From assembly GCA_032718475.1 (NCBI GenBank), contig JAUCBJ010008162.1, positions 19,076 to 83,075 on the forward strand: DNA of 64,000 nt, in the 5' to 3' direction. Each line of letters opens with the position of its first letter. The first letter of the stretch is position 1. Shown here piece after piece: positions 1-11,429 of the stretch. A program made the translations under genes and the position numbers. The notes under the pieces were generated by a model, which was given only the letters and a program-made list of their open reading frames with translations, was not told the origin of the DNA and made no database searches. The DNA is from Nemertoderma westbladi. Taxonomy: Eukaryota; Xenacoelomorpha; Nemertodermatida; Nemertodermatidae.

Positions 1-969
1 TGTTTGGTAACATATTTAATGGATGCTTATATTTGGAGAATACATAAGAATAATCGATAATTTCCCCTAACTTTCTTTATTATTGAGGTAAGCAGAATGG
101 AACATAAGTAACAATTGCTTGGCTCAAATTACAGTGGTCTGTATGAATTTTATGCTATTCCATAACCCAAACGTAAGTGAGCTAAATTTCTCCTTATATA
201 TGAGTAAAATTGGTAACAGTCGGCAAATTAACGTGTTTCAGTACTATTGTCGGTAAAGTGAGTGCGAGCGAATAATTATACATTCCTAAAGCATGTAAAA
301 ACGGTGACGTTTCATAACCCTCCGTTGTTATTAGTATAAGTCATAACTCTGTCTGATATTTAAAGCGCAGCATCTAAAGGAACTGTTGATATTGCCCTGA
401 AAGTAAACATAGTTTTTGGAGATCATATAGTAGAGATCAATCGAATAATACAAAGTAGCCTACCACACTCTCGGCTATAGAATTCAGTCTCCCACACACA
501 GTGGGTCATACGCCGTGCTAGAATGGCTTCTACTGTGGTCATATTTTGTACGGGCTGTCAGACATCATAAGACACATAAATTAGCAGGTTAAACTGTTAA
601 AGGTCTAAAAGCGTGGACATACACCAACCGTAAATTCAACATTTATTAGAAGCTATTGATGATAAAAATTTGAATATTGACAGCGTAGCAGCAGCATTGT
701 GTATTCAAAATTTCAAAAATTTTACATTTGGCCTACAGAATTATGTGAGTCCGTATCAAAATATTTATTGGGTGATAGTGTAAAACATTGAACCCAATAT
801 ACTCTATGATGCAATGGGAAAATCCGCTCAGGGAAGAAAATTAATAAATAAAGAAACTGCAAGGTGGTGTCCTGAAAATGAAGTCTCATCTCACTGCTTA
901 CTGTATACAGATAAAGTCAATCAACAAAGCAGTTAAACAATCTATTCGGCTTCTAGACAGCCGATAACT
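1..969. other. AT-rich non-coding DNA, nothing recognised
   Basis: No long open frame, no recognisable protein similarity and no clear tandem or inverted repeat was seen. Composition is AT-rich and unlike the GC-rich block that begins near 970. Confidence 0.5.
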
Positions 970-1889
970 TATAACCCTTCGGCCGCTCAGCCTTCGGCGG
1001 TGGACCACACCGACCTGGACCCCAAAGTGTTCCGGGACAACCTTGCCTTGCGGTATGGGTTGACGCTACCCGGCCTCCCGGCTAAGTGCGAGGGGTGTGG
1101 GGAGTCTTTTTCGACGTCCCACGCCCTTAATTGCAAGTCGGGGGGTTTGATTATCAAGCGGCACAACGAGGTGCGGGAGGTCTTCGGGGACTTAATCGCG
1201 TCCGCGTTCGGGGGCTCGTGCGTCCAGCGTGAGGTTACGCTGGCGTCCGGCTACCTGGACAGACAGGGCCGCGAGGTGGGTGGAGTAAGGGTGGACCTTC
1301 TGGCGAGGGGAGTCTGGGCCGAACAGAGGGTGGCGTCATTTGACATTGCGGTTGTAAACGCTGACGCCCCCTCTTATGTTAACCGGTCCCTAGACTCCGT
1401 TCTCCAGCAGAGGGTCCGCACGAAGAAGGTACACTATGCCGCAGTGTGCGAGGACCGTCGGATCTCCTTCACCCCCCTAGTCGGAACCACCGACGGGGTG
1501 TGGTGCAAGGAGGCCGATATCCTAATCCGCCACCTCGCGGAGACCCTGGTGGCCCGGCAGCGTGGAATGCGCGAGCGAGGCCTAGCCTGTGTGCTGGGCG
1601 GAGTGCAGAGGCGCCTATTGTTTGCGTTGCTGCGCTCAAACTCCCTGTGCCTGCGTGGCGGTAGGCGGCCATGGAGGGCGCTCGGGTTTGGGGACGGTGC
1701 CGGTCTGCGGGGGTTTGACCTCCAAGACCGGTACTGAATCCAAGTTTTAGACTTGTGTTTGGTGGAGGGATGTAAAAATTCTTACTAAATTTAATTTTGG
1801 TGGTGGTGGAAATTAAAATTAAAAATTGTATTTGACTTTTTATTAATTATAATTAATATTATTAAATAACATTAAATATAACCCTTCGG
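970..1889 (+). mobile_element. GC-rich retroelement 3' fragment with 13-bp direct repeats
   Basis: A GC-rich block inserted in AT-rich DNA. The 13-mer tataacccttcgg occurs at 970-982 and again at 1877-1889, bracketing the block like a target-site duplication. The block carries the C-terminal coding part of a retroelement (separate entry) and an AT-rich 3' segment rich in aattaa. That fits a 5'-truncated non-LTR insertion. The reverse transcriptase part is missing. Confidence 0.55.
1000..1737 (+). pseudogene. retroelement C-terminal region with zinc-finger and REL-type endonuclease signatures
   Basis: An open frame of about 245 residues whose first codon is GTG and whose frame stays open upstream, so it is a fragment and not a complete gene. 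Near the N-terminus is a CCHC cluster (C30, C33, H41, C45; spacing CX2CX7HX3C). It is followed by a conserved R-H-N-E segment (H55), an acidic pair D99 and D115, and K142-x3-Y146. CCHC followed by D...D and KxxxY is the signature order of the restriction-like (REL) endonuclease of R2/NeSL-type LINEs. I also recognise the overall pattern (SFTP and a C-terminal LCLRG) from retroelement-derived proteins common in cnidarian and echinoderm genomes. No reverse transcriptase lies upstream. Assignment to a particular LINE clade is not secure. Confidence 0.55.
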
Positions 1890-2149
1890 ATGAATTCATT
1901 AATTTTAATCAATTAAATTAATTTATATTAATTGATTAATTACTTATTTAATTAACTTTATCATTTATTATCTACATATAAGTATGTAGGTAGGCTATGC
2001 TTGCTTCACAATAATTAATTAATATTTCCAATACAATATACATTTCGCAAATAATTGATAATACATTCTATTGCGAGCACTATTGCGTGAGTATACACTT
2101 GCCGCACAATTATTTAATTATACATTCTGTGCTGCACAATTAATTAATA

Positions 2150-2480
2150 ATACATCGTCACCTTCAAGGCAGAACCCCCTAAGTCGATTTTTTTCGATTT
2201 TCATGTTTTTGACTTTTTGCATAATTCGATATCGGCTTTTAGGTCTGGCAGAACCCCGAAGCTTTTCTACCAGCCATTTTTGAGTTACAGTATAAGCCAA
2301 AGACAGATCCCCGTAACTTATGCCCACTTCGAGGCAGAACCCCACAAGTCAATAATTGGCTTGCAAAACACCGTAAATTCAAGTATATGAAATTCAGTCC
2401 ACCTGGCAAAACCCCTTAAATTAGAAATAACAACCTGTAAAACCCCTTAAATCAGAAACAATAGCCTGGCAAAACCCCGT
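2150..2480. repeat. degenerate short repeats around an 'accccctaa' core
   Basis: Several diverged copies of a short phrase of the type ggcaaaaccccttaaatcag appear in succession (about 2168, 2250, 2336, 2405, 2440, 2470). A related phrase, accccctaagtcgattttt, recurs in inverted orientation near 7220-7240, and similar text occurs at 6930-7060. It looks like an old dispersed repeat family; no coding content. Confidence 0.35.
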
Positions 2481-2521
2481 AATTTATCATTTATATACTG
2501 GTTTGTATTGCGGCCAGGATA

Positions 2522-2590
2522 CAAATATTAATGAGAGACACAAACATTATTGAGGGACGCAAACATTAATGAGGGACACAAAACATTAAT
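2522..2590 (-). repeat. inverted-orientation units of the 19-bp minisatellite
   Basis: Three to four units reading attaatgagggacacaaac are the reverse complement of the unit that forms the large array starting near 2930. They therefore form an inverted arm about 340 bp upstream of the array. Confidence 0.6.
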
Positions 2591-2929
2591 AGGGGTCCAT
2601 GGTTGCCAATGGATATTAATATGAGCGATGGTGATGCTTGCCATCAGACGATCAGATATTAAGTGATTAACTGGAATTAATACTACCATGGGAACGTGAG
2701 CTTCGATCAAAGTACCGCCGTTTTGTATACATTCCATCTTCCTAATTAGATGGAAATTAATTGAAAGCGATGTTCGGTTCTGTTGTTCAGTAAAATATGT
2801 TAATATTTATTGTTGTTATTGTATTGCTTGACAGTAATGATAATTGTAATACTGTAATATATTGTATGTGTATGGGTGGTAACATGAATCATACTAAGCG
2901 CGAAGGGCGATAGTGCCCATGATTAATGT

Positions 2930-4560
2930 TTGTGCCCTTGATTGATATCTGTCCCTCGTTTAGTGTTTGTGTCCCTCATTAATGTTTGTGTATCTCATTA
3001 ATGTTTGTGTCCCTCATTAATGTTTGTGTATCTCATTAATGTTTGTGTCCCTCATTAATGTTTGTGTCCCTCATTAATGTTTGTGTCCCTCATTAATGTT
3101 TGTGTACCTCATTAATGTTTGTGTCCCTCATTAATGTTTGCGTCCCTCATTAATGTTTGTGTCCCTCATTAATGTTTGTGGACCTCATTAATGTTTGTGT
3201 CCCTCATTAATGTTTGCTTCCCTCATTAATGTTTGTGTACCTCATTAATGTTAGTGCCCTTGATTGATATCTGTCCCTCGTTTATTGTTTGTGTTCCTCA
3301 TTAATGTTTGTGTCCCTTATTAATGTTTGTGTCCCTAATTAATGTTTGTGTACCTCATTAATGTTTGTGTCCCTTATTAATGTTTGTGTCCCTCATTAAT
3401 GTTTGTGTCCCTCATTAATGTTAGTGCCCTTGATTGATATCTGTCCATCGTTTATTGTTTGTGTTCCTCATTAATGTTTGTGTCCCTTATTAATGTTTGT
3501 GTCCCTAATTAATGTTTGTGTACCTCATTAATGTTTGTGTCCCTCATTAATGTTTGTGTCCCTCATTAATGTTTGTGTCCCTCATTAATGTTTGTGTATC
3601 TCATTAATGTTTGTGTCCCTCATTAATGTTTGTGTCCCTCATTAATGTTTGTGTCCCTCATTAATGTTTGTGTACCTCATTAATGTTTGTGTCCCTCATT
3701 AATGTTTGCGTCCCTCATTAATGTTTGTGTCCCTCATTAATGTTTGTGGACCTCATTAATGTTTGTGTCCCTCATTAATGTTTGCTTCCCTCATTAATGT
3801 TTGTGTACCTCATTAATGTTAGTGCCCTTGATTGATATCTGTCCCTCGTTTATTGTTTGTGTTCCTCATTAATGTTTGTGTCCCTTATTAATGTTTGTGT
3901 CCCTAATTAATGTTTGTGTACCTCATTAATGTTTGTGTCCCTCATTAATGTTAGTGTACATCATTAATGTTTGTGTCCCTCATTAATGTTTGTGTACCTC
4001 ATTAATGTTTGTGTCCCTCATTAATGTTTGTGTCCCTCATTAATGTTAGTGCCCTTGATTGATATCTGTCCCTCGTTTATTGTTTGTGTTCCTCATTAAT
4101 GTTTGTGTCCCTTATTAATGTTTGTTTCCCTAATTAATGTTTGTGTACCTCATTAATGTTTGTGTCCCTCATTAATGTTTGTGTCCCTCATTAATGTTTG
4201 TGTCCCTCATTAATGTTAGTGCCCTTGATTAATATCTGTCCCTCGTTTATTGTTTGTGTCCCTCATTAATGTTTGTGTACCTCATTAATGTTTGTGTCCC
4301 TCATTAATGTTTGTGTACCCCATTAATGTTTGTGTCCCTCATTAATGTTTGTGTACCTCATTAATGTTTGCGTCCCTCATTAATGTTTGTGTCCCTCATT
4401 AATGTTCGTGTCCCTCATTAATGTTTGTGTCCCTCATTAATGTTAGTGCCCTTGATTGATATCTGTCCCTCGTTTATTGTTTGTCCCCCTGATTAATGTT
4501 TGTCCCACATTAATGTTTGTGGCGCTGATAAATATCTGTCCCTCATTTAATGTTTGTGTT
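2930..4560. repeat. minisatellite, 19-bp unit (tcattaatgtttgtgtccc)
   Basis: About 1.6 kb of tandem copies of a 19-bp unit with variants (tgtacc, tgtatc, tgcgtcc, tgcttcc). A distinct variant block containing cttgattgatatctgtccc recurs at roughly 2937, 3255, 3430, 3825, 4055, 4215 and 4450. This marks higher-order repeat blocks, some of which (about 3290-3440 and 3465-3600) are near-duplicates. No open frame crosses it. Confidence 0.9.
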
Positions 4561-5107
4561 CAAGTTGCTATAAGTTACTCTAGGTTGCCGGACGTTTTGG
4601 ACAATTTGGTCAGCAACTAGCAACGTAATTTGAGTAACATTAACTTTTAGTCTCCGTTATATGAGGCATCTTTTACAGCAACAAACTTTGCGTTTACATA
4701 GAGCAACTTGATCGGCAACCTGACATGCTCAATAAGTTGCTGATAGAGTTGCTCACAATGTTGCCACGTACTGTAGAAAAAACAGGTCTTTAATTATTCG
4801 TCATGACGTACTGTAAGTGAACTTTACTTTAACTTTAACGTAGCTGTATCCCTGTAGCTAGACTTTGTTCTTACTGTAGAGTACCACCCATGGCTATATT
4901 TTGTACTTAGAGTTCCGCTTTCATGAATCTAAATTTTGTTCTTATAGTTCTGCATTTGGCTACGTTTTGTTCAATTTGTATTGATACATGATTCTAACTA
5001 CAGTCCCGTACTTATTTTAGAAGCAATTAATACCAAAATATCAAAAACTTATGGAGCCCTTTAGAATTTTGAATTCAACAATTTCCAACATGTGCGCAAG
5101 TGTGTTA
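4561..5107. other. non-coding DNA, nothing recognised
   Basis: AT-rich, with repeated short words such as gttgct but no clear tandem unit and no coding frame. It ends at the microsatellite tail of the LINE that follows. Confidence 0.4.
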
Positions 5108-6715
5108 GCTATATACTACTACTACTACTAGGTCGAGCGAACTCGGACAGTGGAAATGAGATCCTTCCAGGCTTCCCGATTCTCCATAGTTGTCGCAATT
5201 TCGTTTCTCCCAAGTTCAGTATCCCTTTCAAGTTGATCTATATATGTTATGGCAGGTCGTCCACGACTACGCTTTCCATGAGTTGGTTGCCAGAGAAGTA
5301 GATCTGGTATGACCTCGTCTTTACTTCGCCAGCAGTGCCCACTGAATCTTAATCTGCGTTCACGGAGGGTGGTTGATACAGGTGGTATTGTACCATAAAG
5401 CTCGGCGTTTGTCATGTGTTGTCTCCAGCTGATGTTTAGGGCTTCCCTTAGTAGTCTTGTGTAGCAACCATCAATTCGTTGTTCAAGTGATTTAGTCAGC
5501 GTCCAGGTCTCACCCCCGTATAAAAATACACTTTCCAATGTGGCTCGAAAGAACTTAGTCTTCAGGTGCCTGGAGAGATCTGATTTCCAGATGGTATCCA
5601 TTTTTGATAGAGCTACCCAAGCCTTTGCTTTCCTAACTTCTATGTCCTTTTTGCTACTCTCTATCCATGATCCAAGGTACTGGAAGTCATCGACCTTCCT
5701 TAGTTGATTATTATCAATGGTTGTCAAGTTTCCATCAACATTAAAGGTCATGAATTCGGTCTTGGTAGCATTTATATGCAATCCAACCTCCTTAGCAGCC
5801 CTCTCCACTTTATTTAGTAGAAGCTGTGCATCTGCTAGCGTATTAGAGAGCAGGGCGATGTCATCCGCAAAGTCGGTGTCTGTGACTGTAGTTGCCGGAT
5901 ATCTACTACTTCTGCGTTCTTGAAGTGTGAATCCCAGATCTTCACCCTTTGTGGCCGTCCTCATTGCGTAATCCAGCACAATTACAAATAGTAATGGTGC
6001 TAATGTGTCACCTTGCAGTACGCCAGCCAGGATTGAGAAAAACTCAGTTTCACCGTCAGGTGAGAGTACCTGCGCTTCTGTGTCACAATATAACAATCCA
6101 ATGCCAGCAACAATTACTTCTGGTATTCCATAAGCTCTTAGGATTTCAAGCATTTTACCTCTATGGATGGAGTCGAATGCCTTCTTGAAGTCCACAAAAG
6201 TCATGACTGCGGGGAGATTCTTTGACTTAATTCCTTCAATCAGTCTCCGTAGTGCAAGTATCTGAGCTATTGTTGATCTACTTGGTCGAAATCCGTTTTG
6301 GCTCTTACGCAGTAGTTTCTCTATGTGAGGCCTAATCCTATATAGAATTATTTTATTGTATATTTTGGCAGCTACCACAAGCAGACAGATCCCACGATAG
6401 TTTGTTGGTATGCCGAGGTCTCCTTTCTTGGGGAGAGGCTTTAGTTGACCTTTAGTCCAAATTGGTGGTGGCTTTTCCCCTTTTAACATCCGGTTGCAAA
6501 CATTCAATAATGGTCTATTTAGCACTCCGGTTTTCCATACCTCCGCTGGGATTTCATCTAATCCACTCGCTTTATTATTGGACACGCTTTTAATGCTTCT
6601 TTGGAGTTCGGCAGGTGTGAAGTCCCCTGTTTCTATAGGTAGTGTCTTGTCATATATTTTCCTTGTAGGGCTGACCTCGATGTTTGGTGGCTGCCCAAGC
6701 AAGTTGCTGAAGTTA
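5108..6715 (-). mobile_element. 5'-truncated LINE (family B) with (TAG)n tail
   Basis: Reading on the minus strand, an open reverse-transcriptase frame ends at 5128 and is followed within about 15 nt by a (TAG)n microsatellite (plus-strand ctactactactacta near 5117), the 3' end type shared with LINE family A in this window. The 5' portion (ORF1, endonuclease) is absent, so this is a typical truncated insertion. The open frame suggests it is comparatively recent. Confidence 0.8.
5128..6702 (-). CDS. non-LTR retrotransposon reverse transcriptase (partial, 524 aa)
   Basis: Encodes the reverse transcriptase and C-terminal part of LINE ORF2, which copies element RNA at a nicked target. Visible motifs are NNKASGLDEIP (residues about 42-52), NYRGI (101-105), QNGFRP (about 135), DFKKAFD (171-177, motif A), GVLQGDTLAP (227-236), FADD (278-281, catalytic motif C), then YLGSW and a conserved C-terminal RRLRFSGHCWR segment. 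The first Met is internal to the ORF2 frame because the copy is 5' truncated. There are no stops or frameshifts over 524 codons. The motif style (GVLQGDTLAPLLF, LxYGGETWTLT) is common in marine-invertebrate LINEs; I do not assign a clade. Confidence 0.85.
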   Translation of the reverse strand: MLGQPPNIEVSPTRKIYDKTLPIETGDFTPAELQRSIKSVSNNKASGLDEIPAEVWKTGVLNRPLLNVCNRMLKGEKPPPIWTKGQLKPLPKKGDLGIPTNYRGICLLVVAAKIYNKIILYRIRPHIEKLLRKSQNGFRPSRSTIAQILALRRLIEGIKSKNLPAVMTFVDFKKAFDSIHRGKMLEILRAYGIPEVIVAGIGLLYCDTEAQVLSPDGETEFFSILAGVLQGDTLAPLLFVIVLDYAMRTATKGEDLGFTLQERRSSRYPATTVTDTDFADDIALLSNTLADAQLLLNKVERAAKEVGLHINATKTEFMTFNVDGNLTTIDNNQLRKVDDFQYLGSWIESSKKDIEVRKAKAWVALSKMDTIWKSDLSRHLKTKFFRATLESVFLYGGETWTLTKSLEQRIDGCYTRLLREALNISWRQHMTNAELYGTIPPVSTTLRERRLRFSGHCWRSKDEVIPDLLLWQPTHGKRSRGRPAITYIDQLERDTELGRNEIATTMENREAWKDLISTVRVRST

Positions 6716-7255
6716 GCTATATTGTATGTGATTATTTGTTATTATTGCGTTTACAGGTAATACTAACACCTGATCATGTGCTAGTTAACATGTTAGATAG
6801 CACGTATTACCTAATAACAAATGCGCACATGTATTACGTTGGCACTACGCACTAAATAATTAAGGACGTACGATACGCCTTGGCTACTATTTGATATATT
6901 TTGCTTTTTTTTTGTAAAAATTCGGACTTGTGGTGTTTTGCCAAATTGAGGATACCTTGTTTTCTAGGCAATACCCCGCAACTATCGTATAGTTACGGGA
7001 TAATACCAGAAAACGGTGTCCCCCTTGTTTTGGCAAAACACCATAAGTCAGAATTTTTTCAAAAAAACCGCAATATATTTCAAAGGTAATTCTAAATCAA
7101 ATTGAAAGTTTAGTTATATGAATTCTATATATATTTAGTTATCAAAAAACACAATAACAAGTAAACTGGGACATCTCTCTAAAAAATAAACAGTTTTTAT
7201 CGATTATCTCAGAACTACAAAAATCGACTTAGGGGGTTCTTTTGTTGCGACATTA
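6716..7255. other. non-coding DNA with degenerate short repeats
   Basis: Contains diverged relatives of the phrases at 2150-2480 (for example near 6965-6990 and 7020-7045). No coding frame of note. Confidence 0.35.
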
Positions 7256-7267
7256 TGTTGCGACCCT

Positions 7268-7345
7268 AGCCCCCATGATGGGATCGAACCCACGATCCAA
7301 GGAGAGATGGGACTTCAATGCCACCGATTTAACCAACTATACCTG
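7268..7345 (-). repeat. tRNA-derived SINE head (minus strand)
   Basis: On the minus strand the segment reads like a tRNA: an A-box-like stretch (tatagttggttaaatcggtg, plus 7320-7340) and a perfect B-box (GGTTCGATCCC; plus gggatcgaaccc, 7280-7291) at tRNA spacing, with a short complementary acceptor-like end (catgggg). The downstream SINE body runs into the accccctaagtcg repeat. The acceptor stem is imperfect, so this is a SINE or tRNA pseudogene and not a working tRNA gene. Confidence 0.55.
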
Positions 7346-9290
7346 AAATACTACGTGGAAAAACTTAAGTATAGTGATAGTAGTGATCGTAAATCACATA
7401 TACAACGAAATACTGTTCAAAATTTATTTTCCAGTATAAAAACTTTTCTGTAAACATGGTATTTATGTTGTTAAAGAACTAGAAATTGGTCATTTTAACA
7501 AATTATGGTCATATGAACTTATAGGATATTAAATATACACTAGGCCTACTATACACACACCAAATTTTGCCTACTCAATCTCATAGATATGATGTACAGA
7601 AAACTTCATGAACACTACTAAAGATATATCTAATAGTGATACTTAAGGTACATTGTGAAAGCGAAAGGTATATAAGTAATAAAGATATTTATTGAATAAA
7701 CACCGGCATAAACATTCATTGGTCGTTGCTCTCAAAACAATATAACGAGTGCATAACGATTTCAAGTGTGAGTCCGTAACATTTTTTTCTGTGAGTCCGT
7801 AACGAACAATTTCTCTATAAATGAGGTTTATCAGTATATGTTTGTGCTATTAATTAACAAATTTATAAAATTTGATGTATCTACCTCGCATTGTGAATGT
7901 TATAATAATATATATATATAATGTTATAACGTATGACGTTGAACATTTCAAGAGAATTTGTCAAAATAAAATTGGGTAATTTTTCTTTGTCCATTTACAT
8001 GGGAGTGCGTAACGGGTACTATAATTACAATATCCTATGAATCTAATGAGATACAACTCTTTTTTATAAGTCAAAGTAAAGATGTACCATTAATCCATCA
8101 GCCGCCATAGGTAAATGTTATTTATATTGTAAAGTTATTAATTAAATATGCCAATTAATTTCGAAAATTGCGTATGAATGTGAGTCCGTAACGATGGAAT
8201 TGCCCATCTACTTGTAATTTTGGTGCTGCAAAATATCCACTCCAGTACTTTTTTTGAAATATTTTTTTTCGGTCGGATTCAGACTAGTGAAATCTACGTA
8301 CTAACAAAAAATCAGACGTTTTCATTAAAATTTGTAGATTTTAGAAAGGGGGGGGTCAATATGACCCCCCCCCCCTCCCCGTATTTGTACAACATTTTAT
8401 AGCCCGGTAATAATAGGGTTAAATATACATGGCAGTAATATATTCGTAGGCCTACGCATTGAATATTATATGGTGGTGTGATGATATTACCCAAACAACC
8501 CTTGCCAGCTATTGCATTCTAAAACCTCAAGGAACATTATTGAATATTATGGCCTTGAATCCTAACATAAGACCTACCGTAGTAACATTGTCGTACTAAT
8601 GCTTATAATATACTAGAAGGTGAATTTACGATTCGGATTAAATAGATTTTGTTCGTGGCATATCCATGTTTACAGACAGGCTAAATAAGTAACATTGTTG
8701 GAATAATAATTAAATTAATAAATAATTAAACGAATTAGAATAAATTTATAATGCTATTAAATTCTTACATTATTATTTTTATATCTATGTTAATAATATA
8801 TAAATATCTTATTTTTCAATCAAGTTTGAACATACTGTACAGTATAGTACAAATATGTTTGTTGGCACATAGAGAATAAATAAAACAATAGGAATCCGTA
8901 GAACAATGTACAGTATAAAAGTAAATAATTAAGAGCGAGCATGTCCCTCCCTAGCTACACTGAATCCAAACAGTTGTCTCACCGATTTTCTTAAAGGCGA
9001 ATTTGAGACTGTTAAAAATAAATATGCGTTGAAGGTAAAGATATCGGCCCAAAGTGCATTGCAATATTACAGCAATAACTATTAAAAAGTATAAGTTTAA
9101 CTAGATTACTCTACCTATTTAATTTGTTATATTAGCACGGGAATACATTAATCTAGTTTGGTCTTTAATATCTTCGACATCAGAAAAATCTGAGGTGATG
9201 TGAAATCCTAAATATATAAATTTGTTTACCTACATTTGTTCCTAATTTATTACCATCCAATGTAAAATCCGTATGCTAGAATATGTAGCC
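7346..9290. other. non-coding AT-rich DNA with small motifs
   Basis: No gene seen. The word gtgagtccgtaac appears at about 7770, 7792 and 8180. A run of G followed by a run of C (8346-8379) can form a strong hairpin. A short (ta)n run lies near 7907-7920. Confidence 0.4.
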
Positions 9291-9299
9291 GAAGGCAGG

Positions 9300-9412
9300 A
9301 CCTTATCGCCCCTATAAATTGCATTTTTGTTGGGAACTTATCGCCCCCAGTTCATAGTTTTTAGGAACTTATCGCCCCTGGGTCTTTATCGCCCCCGAGT
9401 CTCTCCCCCCTT
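9300..9412. repeat. four spaced copies of cttatcgcccc
   Basis: The word ttatcgcccc occurs four times in about 90 bp (near 9303, 9349, 9369 and 9387) in GC-rich sequence between AT-rich flanks. It could be a protein-binding cluster or a degenerate tandem repeat. No coding content. Confidence 0.35.
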
Positions 9413-9742
9413 TCTCATACTTCCTCTAAGTCACATATTTTACTGTAGTTTATACTCAAGTAGTTTCAGTTAGAGGAGGCCAACAATTAGAAATTATATT
9501 ATTCATATTTTCATATTCAATTCATAGACTAAGCAGCAGCTTGATTTAGTGTTAACCATTTGTTGCACTTGTTGCTTTTAAGCAACAGTTATATTATTAA
9601 GTATTAAGTAAGTAAGTCAAGTCAGGTCCCCAGATACTGCTACCACTCGCACTATGGCAGTAATGTTGTAATACCTGTAGCTGTCAGCTTATTAGGGCAG
9701 GCCCGATAAGCAAAGCACCAGTAGCCTATTAATTCATTATTT

Positions 9743-9900
9743 ATAATAAGTGAATTGTTGTGGGGCGAGTGACGCGGTGTATTAAATATACAATGTAAAT
9801 AGGACAATATGATAATGCTCTCCATAGCGAAAAATATCAACCGGCCCTATTGGGGCTCGAATACACCGCGTCACTCGCCCCACAACAATTCACTTATTAT
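9743..9900. repeat. perfect 40-bp inverted repeat enclosing a SINE 3' body
   Basis: Bases 9743-9782 and 9861-9900 are perfect 40-nt reverse complements. The 78-nt spacer (9783-9860) is itself the exact reverse complement of 10151-10228, the 3' body of the + strand SINE. The structure is a fold-back unit; the arms do not match the SINE. Confidence 0.8.
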
Positions 9901-10082
9901 TATTAATTAACAGCCTGGGCCAGGTATACGGGGTTGCAGTGGTTTCTACAACACTGTATAATAGTTATTCTTTGAGGCATGGTTGCCATTTCTGGCAGAG
10001 CACGGGAATAACGAACTTGTACTTTCCATTGAGTGATTAGTTGGCCTAAATATGATCTCCCACTCTACAGCGAAATATTCAT

Positions 10083-10228
10083 CCGGTCTGGTAGCTCAGT
10101 ACACTCACCCGGCTGATGATAACCAGAAGTTTGAAACCTAGGTACCGGGTTCGAGCCCCAATAGGGCCGGTTGATATTTTTCGCTATGGAGAGCATTATC
10201 ATATTGTCCTATTTACATTGTATATTTA
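10083..10228 (+). repeat. tRNA-derived SINE
   Basis: The head has a tRNA A-box-like stretch (gtagctcagtaca) and a B-box (GGTTCGAGCCC, about 10149-10159) at tRNA spacing. The 5' ggtct can pair with 3' agggcc as a partial acceptor stem. A non-tRNA body of about 60 nt follows (to 10228). An exact inverted partial copy of the 3' 78 nt is at 9783-9860. Internal RNA polymerase III promoters are expected for such elements. Confidence 0.6.
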
Positions 10229-11098
10229 ATTCATTATTTAGTTGATCAAGAGTGGGTTGGTTTTAGTCCCATCAACTAAATAAGTCGTTGAGGGCTATAG
10301 CGTCTAGGGCACCATTGAAGGCAAAGGCTTGAGTACGCGTTATGCGATTTCCTCATCGGTTTAAAGCAGTTGGTTTAAGATGTTTAATGAGATTTATACA
10401 TTAGATGTATAAGCCCATATCTAATGTACAAACTAACTCAGAATTAAGTAGCTCCCTGCTTAATCTACCAATAATCACTACTTATTGTACTATAAATATA
10501 ATATGCTTTATTTAACGTACGTCCCAAGATCTTTTATTTACCAAACGATCGCAGCGAGGGAGGTAAATAATTCAGATCGAGGGGCGGAAAGGTAAATAAT
10601 GTGTTATAACTATCGCTCAATATGTAATTTTATTGTTAAAATCATTCTTATAATTATAATTATTAAAATATATTGTTGTTTTAAAAATAAGAAATTAAAC
10701 ATTGCACCAGTCGCACCGCAGTAATTCATCGTCCTTATTGTTGATACCAATTGAAAGGTGTCGTTACAAGGATTTCAAATTTGTAAATAACTATTAATGA
10801 TATTGAGAAATTGCTGAGATATGGTCGTTCAAAAAGTGCAGGTCTTAACTTTTCAATTTCGTAGAAGATAGACTTTATGATTCTCTACAAGCAACCAAAA
10901 TTTCAGCTCTGGAAAATGAGGCGTTCACGAGAAATTTAACATTTTCTAAAAAACACATAATCTGTCGTAACTGACGTCAGACTGCATGATTTTTCACCAA
11001 ACTTTACAAATTTTCTAAACTTTCCCTCTACTACTTACCTACTAAGTTTGGTTCAATTTCAAATCAGCGATGCCAAGAAATTCGCGTTCAAAGATTTA
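10229..11098. other. non-coding AT-rich DNA, nothing recognised
   Basis: No long frame or clear repeat unit. The short word ggtaaataa recurs near 10560-10600. Confidence 0.4.
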
Positions 11099-11106
11099 CC
11101 AGACAA

Positions 11107-11152
11107 AAAGACGGACAGACGGACAGACAGACAGACGGACAGACAGACGGAC
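11107..11152. repeat. (gacggaca)n microsatellite
   Basis: Short run of gacagacggaca-type units. Confidence 0.8.
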
Positions 11153-11429
11153 ATGCCCCATTTGCCCTATATGAACCGTATGCCAAGGCTCGCCGACTAC
11201 GTGTCTCGCCCCACAAAATTACTCCTCTTGAAAACACTAACTTTACCATACCATAATTACTGTAATCAACTATTAATCTCATTACATACTACTGTAATAA
11301 ACACGGATACAAGGATAATTATAGAAATTTGTAAAGGTACTAGTATTCTATGCATTAATAACTATTTTTGGAAAACGGATATAAGACTCTACAGGAACAG
11401 AACTACGGGAAAAGGGTAAAATACCAATA

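Noticed and set aside
1446-1672. Two small frames overlapping the REL-endonuclease fragment
   Set aside because: Shadow frames of GC-rich coding sequence, without independent motifs.
2930-4560. CRISPR-like or telomeric repeat
   Set aside because: No spacers and no telomere-type unit; a simple 19-bp tandem repeat.
10083-10170. Functional tRNA gene
   Set aside because: A- and B-boxes are present but the acceptor stem is imperfect and an exact inverted partial copy extends beyond the tRNA part, so a SINE is more likely.
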